Origin: JANSWP01 sp041941305
Lineage (GTDB): Bacteria; Bacteroidota; Bacteroidia; Chitinophagales; Saprospiraceae
Reading direction: 5' to 3'
DNA length: 7,626 nucleotides
Assembly: GCA_041941305.1 (NCBI GenBank)
Contig: JBGTQJ010000118.1
Span: 1 to 7,626, forward strand
A program made the translations under genes and the position numbers. Position 1 is the stretch's first letter; the number at the start of each line of letters is the position of its first letter. The notes beneath the pieces were generated by a model, which ran no database searches, was not told where the DNA came from, and saw nothing but the letters and a program-made list of their open reading frames with translations. Of the stretch, positions 5,820 through 7,626 are shown piece after piece.

Positions 5820-6434
5820 GTGGAAACAAAAAACATAAATATTCTAGCGTTCGCAGGGAGCCTCAGAAAGGAGTCTTACAATAAATGGCTCCTAAAAGAA
5901 GCACAAAAAATAAGCCCTGAACATGTAGTCATTGAGATTTTTAACCTCGCAGATCTACCACTTTATAACATGGATTTGGAATCCAGCGGCATTCCGGATG
6001 CAGTCAATGATTTTCGCAGCGCTATAGGTCAGGCAGATGCGCTGTTAATCGCTGTTCCTGAGCACAATGGAACTATCTCGGCTGTCTTGAAGAATGCCAT
6101 TGAATGGGCATCTCGTCGCAATGATGCCTACCGGAAATATACCCAAGCCCATACGCCTTTCTATCAAAAACCAGTCGCGTTTATAGGCGCTTCTACCAGT
6201 CATTTTGCCACTATTCGGGCACAGACCCACTTATTGTATATATGTAGTTTATTACAAATGTTGCCAATGAGTAAACCAAATTTAATGCTTGCTCATGCGC
6301 AAAATAGTTTCAATAAACAAGGTGACCTGATTGATGAAACAGTGAAAAATAAACTACTGCATGTGGTAAATGCTTTACACGACTGGACGATTGACTGCAA
6401 ACCCAATTCTAAATTTTCGGATAAAGTTTTATGA
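5820..6434 (+). CDS. NADPH-dependent FMN reductase (flavodoxin-like fold)
   Basis: This 204-residue cytosolic flavoprotein carries the FMN phosphate-binding loop GSLRKESYN (13-21) after the first beta strand, and the second family signature PEHNGTISAVLKNAIEWASR (80-99), the usual PEYN.s.p..LKNAIDW pattern. Members (ChrR/YieF, SsuE-like and azoreductases) use NAD(P)H to reduce FMN, quinones, chromate or azo compounds. Here it could supply FMNH2 to the DszC-like oxygenase in the upstream operon. The start is GTG at 5820, since there is no ATG before residue 51. Recognisable family sequence ends near residue 193; the last 11 residues (KPNSKFSDKVL) run into the SRPBCC fragment and may be a replaced tail. 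It is separated from the operon by debris and probably has its own promoter. Reductase family certain; physiological electron acceptor unknown. Confidence 0.88.
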   Translation: METKNINILAFAGSLRKESYNKWLLKEAQKISPEHVVIEIFNLADLPLYNMDLESSGIPDAVNDFRSAIGQADALLIAVPEHNGTISAVLKNAIEWASRRNDAYRKYTQAHTPFYQKPVAFIGASTSHFATIRAQTHLLYICSLLQMLPMSKPNLMLAHAQNSFNKQGDLIDETVKNKLLHVVNALHDWTIDCKPNSKFSDKVL

Positions 6435-6462
6435 CGGTCAAAGCCAAAGCAAGGAAATTAAA

Positions 6463-6714
6463 ATGCATGATTACTTTGTCGACGAAATGGAAAAAGGCAT
6501 TTTTAAAAGATTCAAACACGAACACATTTTCAAAGAGTCTGAAGGTAAAACACTAATGATAGACATTTTAAATTATGAATCACCTTTAGGGGTTTTCGGA
6601 AAAATTGCAGACAAATTGTTCCTTGAACAATACATGAAATCACTTTTAGAAAAAAGAAATGAAACTATTAAAGCATTTGCGGAATCTGAAAAATGGAGAA
6701 AAGTTTTAAATTAG
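6463..6714 (+). pseudogene. C-terminal fragment of an SRPBCC (START-like) family protein
   Basis: From ATG 6463 this frame encodes 83 residues that match the second half of Bacteroidota SRPBCC ligand-binding proteins, normally about 150 residues: YFVDEMEKGIFKRFKHEH, then TLMIDILNYESPLGVFGKIA, and an ending of LLEKRNETIKAFAESEKW. The N-terminal strands and helices that complete the cavity are missing. The same frame is open back to 6370, but that stretch lies inside the FMN reductase and does not look like SRPBCC sequence; family-like sequence begins around 6452. The fragment probably arose by a deletion that joined the reductase's 3' end to the middle of this gene. It is unlikely to fold as the usual helix-grip domain. 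It may still be translated, as its frame is intact to the TAG. Confidence 0.7.
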
Positions 6715-6816
6715 ATAAAAAGAAAGAAACCAGCAACAAATGACAAAGTCTCTCCTTGCTCCATAAAGGTCGCCACAGATTCTTTAAGGATCATCCGTTA
6801 ACATAAATCAAAAACA

Positions 6817-7020
6817 ATGAAGAACACCATTTCTGCTTGTATGGCATTATTACTCATTACAGTAATAACAATTGGCCAAAATCCTGTAAAGCATATTGAA
6901 AAACTAACAAACATTGAGACCTCCTATCCGTATTGGTCTCCCGATGGGAATAAAATTGTGTTTCAATCCAATCGGATGGATAATGATTCTGAAATTTACA
7001 CAATGAAGCATTTCTCATAA
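6817..7020 (+). pseudogene. Truncated secreted PD40/TolB-like beta-propeller protein
   Basis: This 67-residue frame begins with a clear Sec signal peptide (MKNTISACMALLLITVITIG, cleavage near residue 20) and continues with one PD40 blade: LTNIETSYPYWSPDGNKIVF, then QSNRMDNDSEIYTM. Full-length relatives have several such blades and 300 or more residues, located in the periplasm or anchored at the cell surface. The frame stops at TAA just after the first blade, where family members usually continue with a D-G and the next blade. The following 110 bases show no further PD40 repeats in any frame, so most of the gene appears deleted rather than frameshifted. The start at 6817 is preceded by an A-rich leader. 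Confidence 0.7.
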
Positions 7021-7130
7021 CCCATGCATCTGAAAGAGACCGTTATCTTTATCACAATGGGAAATAAAAAAAGAGAAAATCCGTGTTTATCAAGAAACTT
7101 ACTTTTTAGAAACCCTTCCAATTTTGTACA

Positions 7131-7565
7131 ATGAAATGCTTTATCCTTTTCTTTATTCTCCTTTGGACTTCAAATTCAAATGCTCAAGCAAAATTGTTGG
7201 ATTGTGCCGTTAAATTAGACACATCAAGCACTGAGACTAGCATCGAAATCCATATTTTTTCCGACCCTCGCTGCGGATTTTGCAGAAGAGCTATAACTGA
7301 CATTGGAGCCTGGGCTAAAGGCAAACCAATTAAAATAATTGCTTTGGATTTGTCTGGAAAACCGGAATCAGTAAAGAAACTGGATTATTATTTAGAGTAC
7401 GGAGTTGAAGTAAGGGATGCCAGTCAATGCGATGAAAAATTTAAAAATTTTATTCCCAAAATATACGTCAAAGAAACTAAGACGAATAGTCAGGTTATGA
7501 AGTTGAGAGGATGGCATACGAGCGACCTGAGCAAGTTGAAAAGAAAATTAAATAGGCATATTTGA
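7131..7565 (+). CDS. Secreted thioredoxin-fold protein with a CGFC motif
   Basis: This 144-residue protein starts with a signal peptide (MKCFILFFILLWTSNSNAQA, cleavage near residue 20) and has a short thioredoxin-like domain. The active-site-like motif is C48-G-F-C51 in FSDPRCGFCRRA, at the expected place after the first core strand (IEIHIF). P109 in NFIPKIYV fits the conserved cis-Pro facing the redox cysteines. Further cysteines are C25 and C100. It probably acts in the periplasm as a disulfide reductase or oxidase, or on a specific partner. The mature chain of about 124 residues is a plausible length for a minimal thioredoxin domain, so unlike its left neighbours it appears intact. ATG 7131 overlaps no other gene and is preceded by AT-rich sequence with no strong Shine-Dalgarno. 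I cannot name a subfamily. Confidence 0.75.
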   Translation: MKCFILFFILLWTSNSNAQAKLLDCAVKLDTSSTETSIEIHIFSDPRCGFCRRAITDIGAWAKGKPIKIIALDLSGKPESVKKLDYYLEYGVEVRDASQCDEKFKNFIPKIYVKETKTNSQVMKLRGWHTSDLSKLKRKLNRHI

Positions 7566-7626
7566 ATGGATTAAGCACCAAGTCATATTTATGTATAAGT
7601 AAAATTTTGGAATTCTATTTTTCTCT

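Noticed and set aside
6779..6793. Imperfect palindrome GATTCTTTAAGGATC as a terminator
   Set aside because: It has essentially no loop and no following T run, so it cannot act as an intrinsic terminator; chance symmetry is enough to explain it.

Overview
The window is a moderately AT-rich bacterial segment with every credible gene on the + strand. Weak or absent Shine-Dalgarno sequences, short A/T-rich leaders and the character of the SRPBCC, PD40 and signal-peptide proteins suggest a member of the Bacteroidota, perhaps the Chitinophagales/Saprospirales side. This is inference from style, not from a marker gene. No rRNA, tRNA, CRISPR array, transposase or integrase is visible.

The left two thirds (117-5201) look like one compact four-gene operon with gaps of 61 and 40 bases and then a 32-base overlap. 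It encodes, in order: (1) a two-domain protein with a degenerate type I dehydroquinate dehydratase fold fused to a shikimate-dehydrogenase-like NADP oxidoreductase; (2) a cytoplasmic protein built from two copies of a roughly 105-residue, probably beta-rich repeat; (3) an acyl-CoA-dehydrogenase-fold protein whose C-terminus is that of the DszC/HsaA-type flavin monooxygenases rather than a true acyl-CoA dehydrogenase; (4) a ten-helix DMT/EamA-type transporter fused to a C-terminal low-molecular-weight protein tyrosine phosphatase domain in which the general-acid Asp appears to be Asn. I read this as a candidate small-molecule modification and export operon: a cyclohexane/cyclohexene-acid-like substrate, a reduction or oxidation, a flavin-dependent oxygenation, a possible ligand-binding protein and an exporter with a built-in cytosolic module. 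The product is unknown and the pathway is inference.

The right third (5202-7626) is different: short genes, larger gaps and several broken genes. It holds a luciferase-like monooxygenase remnant lacking its N-terminus and an internal block (5257-5604), an intact NADPH-dependent FMN reductase starting at GTG (5820-6434), the C-terminal half of an SRPBCC protein abutting the reductase's 3' end (6463-6714), a secreted PD40/TolB-like propeller cut off after its first blade (6817-7020), and an apparently intact secreted thioredoxin-fold protein with a CGFC motif (7131-7565). The FMN reductase and the monooxygenase remnant fit functionally with the oxygenase in the operon (reduced flavin supply), so the flavin chemistry may once have extended further right before deletions eroded the region.
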